A stretch of 64,000 bases of DNA from Geitlerinema sp. S16. GTDB taxonomy: Bacteria; Cyanobacteriota; Cyanobacteriia; Cyanobacteriales; Geitlerinemataceae. Of the stretch, positions 62,387 to 64,000 are shown one piece after another (within the stretch, counting starts at the first letter, position 1; each line of letters begins with the position of its first letter). The position numbers and the translations under genes are program-made. The notes below the pieces were generated by a model. That model made no database searches. It had not been told where the DNA came from and worked only from the letters and a program-made list of their open reading frames with translations. The stretch is from contig JAABST010000008.1 in assembly GCA_011390275.1 (NCBI GenBank), forward strand, positions 1-64,000. The letters run 5' to 3'.

Positions 62387-64000
62387 TTAGCGCGTCGTGA
62401 TGCTGTCCAGGCTTGTGCCGCTGGCAGTCAAGTAAGTAACTATGTCTTGACTTGAGAAGCCATAACCAGAGTAAGACAAAGGAAGAACAGAGCGGTTTTC
62501 ACCGTTGATGGTGTTATCAACAGCATTGGAAACAGATTGAATCAGATCTACCCCTAGGTTAGTGTAGGTAACAAATATTCCCTGAGACTCCGCAGCGCTG
62601 ATAGCTTGGCTGCTGGCAGTTTCGCCTCGAGTCAGGATTTGTATATGGTCGATACTTTCAGCTTGTTTACCGGACAAAAAGAATCCATTGAAGTTTGATA
62701 CATCCGTAATTCCAATGTCATAGGCTGACTCAGAACCGAGTACAGCCTGATCGTCTGCATCAAAAATAAATACCGACTCTTTGAATGGGGTCTGCTTCAC
62801 TAAGCTATCGCTCCCAGATCCTCCAATGAGGAGCGCGCCACCTTGAATAAAGTCATCGCCACTTCCTCCGAGGAAGAAAGTCGCCCCCTGCCCCATGCTG
62901 TCATTTCCGCCAAGGCCATTAATGGAGAAAGTTCGCTCCGCTTCAGAGAGAGGAACAAAAGGAAAATTGCCAGCTTGAGCACCAATCAAAACGTCGTCTC
63001 TTTCCGTGCCGCTGAAGTTCGCTTGACCTCGTGGTGCAACTATCCGTGGCTCAAGTTTTTGACTGGGATCGAGCAAGAAATCAACATCAAAGAAACCTCG
63101 TGTCGGCGATGTGAGAAAGTCACGAAGTTCGACTAGCGAGAATCCGAAGTACTTGGAGTCAATCGGTTGGCGCTCAAACGCACCATCTTCATTACTAAGT
63201 CCTAAAACCTCTGAGTAGTAGCTGAACGCCAAATCGGTTAAAGCGAGGTCGAACTCCGGATTTGAGGCAGTTCCACGAGTGAGGATTCTTGTGACATCAG
63301 GATACAGCTGAAAAGCCATTTGGTTGCGAGGGTCATTTGTGATGTCGTTCGCTCCTCCTATGCTTCCGGGCTCTCTATTTTTCCCAAAAATTATCCATCG
63401 GCTAAAGTTTTTTAGCTCAGTTCCCTTTTCTATTATCTTCAAGAAATCTTCTTGAGTTGAGAAAATCGTGTTGATCCCCGCTCCACCGTCAACAACAACA
63501 TCGTCGCTATCCACAACCATCAAATCATTACCATCACCTCCTAAAATCGTATCCGCACCTTCACCGCCAAACAAAATATCGTCGCCTTTGTCTCCACTAA
63601 CCTGATCATTCCCAGAACCGCCAAGGAGAATATCGCTATCTTGACCACCTAGGAGAGTATCGTTACCTTCACCACCACCAACTCGATCGCGCCCCAAATT
63701 CCCTGAGACAACATCATTACCCGCGCCTCCCAAAACTAAATCCTCATCTTTGCCTCCCAGCAAAATATCATCACCGCCATTCCCGTACAGCGAGTCCTCA
63801 CCAGCATTCCCAAAATAAATACGCCCCTCATCGTTATCCGTCACCGAATCCGCACCACCGAGTAATGCAATCACATCCAAGCCTGGTGACGATGAAAACT
63901 GATTAATCTGCTCCGCTGACAGAGTAACAAACGAAAAGTTGTCAGCCGCGTTAGATGCAAGCCCGAAGTCGTAATCTAATGCAGTGATGATATCAGTCAG
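62387..64000 (-). CDS. RTX-type calcium-binding repeat protein (5' end outside window)
   Basis: The minus-strand frame stays open to the window edge at 64000, so the gene continues beyond it. About 537 residues are visible. The upstream part contains at least ten glycine-rich nonapeptides of GGxGxDxLx form (GNGGDDILLGG, GGAGNDVVSGN, GGEGADTILGG), which bind calcium in a parallel beta-roll. A second short block of repeats (FLGGSGDDFIQGG) lies near the C-terminus after a non-repeat segment. RTX proteins are secreted by type I systems, but no transporter gene is visible. The base composition is AT-richer than most of the window. Adhesin, S-layer or enzyme function cannot be decided. Confidence 0.9.
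   Translation of the reverse strand: MTDIITALDYDFGLASNAADNFSFVTLSAEQINQFSSSPGLDVIALLGGADSVTDNDEGRIYFGNAGEDSLYGNGGDDILLGGKDEDLVLGGAGNDVVSGNLGRDRVGGGEGNDTLLGGQDSDILLGGSGNDQVSGDKGDDILFGGEGADTILGGDGNDLMVVDSDDVVVDGGAGINTIFSTQEDFLKIIEKGTELKNFSRWIIFGKNREPGSIGGANDITNDPRNQMAFQLYPDVTRILTRGTASNPEFDLALTDLAFSYYSEVLGLSNEDGAFERQPIDSKYFGFSLVELRDFLTSPTRGFFDVDFLLDPSQKLEPRIVAPRGQANFSGTERDDVLIGAQAGNFPFVPLSEAERTFSINGLGGNDSMGQGATFFLGGSGDDFIQGGALLIGGSGSDSLVKQTPFKESVFIFDADDQAVLGSESAYDIGITDVSNFNGFFLSGKQAESIDHIQILTRGETASSQAISAAESQGIFVTYTNLGVDLIQSVSNAVDNTINGENRSVLPLSYSGYGFSSQDIVTYLTASGTSLDSITTR

Noticed and set aside
62283..62390. 35-codon plus-strand frame after the retropepsin-like gene
   Set aside because: A GTG start and a plausible amino-acid mix (IEVRGVTVLGSVIDRM), but it is too short, has no ribosome-binding site and overlaps the RTX stop. 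It may be a gene remnant.

Overview
The window is chromosomal DNA from a cyanobacterium, very probably a filamentous one without heterocysts. The octamer GCGATCGC (HIP1) and its core CGATCG occur throughout both coding and intergenic DNA, which is a cyanobacterial hallmark. Many genes belong to cyanobacterial families: a DUF3531 protein, a GH15/phosphorylase-kinase-like enzyme, the TIGR04282/TIGR04283 glycosyltransferase fusion and lumenal-type pentapeptide repeats. A minus-strand cluster at 52.2-55.1 kb has the order, sizes and topology of fraC-fraD-fraE, the septal-junction and filament-integrity genes of filamentous strains. No tRNA, rRNA, CRISPR array, transposase or prophage was seen.

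Layout. 0-12 kb: secreted and membrane proteins, a lone ABC-2 permease, a two-domain glycosyltransferase, thymidylate kinase, a DUF3531 protein, a TPR protein and a three-domain glycosyltransferase/methyltransferase. 12-21.5 kb: free-standing HisE, a GH25 lysozyme with peptidoglycan-binding and repeat modules, small secreted proteins, the GH15-like enzyme, ribose-phosphate pyrophosphokinase and a GatB/YqeY protein. 21.5-33 kb: a giant STAND-type ATPase with WD40 repeats, divergently paired with a CHAT-FHA protein, followed by a convergent ClpB with a long acidic tail. 33-42 kb: glyoxalase-fold protein, lipoprotein solute-binding protein, an orphan ribbon-helix-helix antitoxin between two repeats, FtsW/RodA, then an AT-richer accessory patch with hairpins and MITE-like elements. 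42-50.6 kb: M61 peptidase, GlcD, HypF, HypB and an aspartate aminotransferase. 50.8-55.1 kb: GlmU and the fra cluster. 55.4-60.8 kb: Rieske oxygenase, alpha-oxoamine synthase, GNAT-type acyltransferase and HemW. 60.9-64 kb: PPK2, a retropepsin-like protein and the C-terminal part of an RTX-repeat protein cut by the window end.

The DNA also holds a family of about 60-90 bp palindromic repeats (GTAGGGTGGGC ... GCCCACCCTAC). There are seven copies, each directly downstream of a stop codon. A second hairpin family has two copies, and there are five transposase-less elements with terminal inverted repeats.

The best candidates for undescribed biology are two. The first is the Rieske/alpha-oxoamine-synthase/GNAT locus, which combines the enzyme types of bacterial ceramide-like lipid synthesis with an oxygenase. 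The second is the divergent STAND-WD40 / CHAT-FHA pair beside the acid-tailed ClpB, a possible phospho-regulated protease or cell-death module. Both are inferences from family and context.
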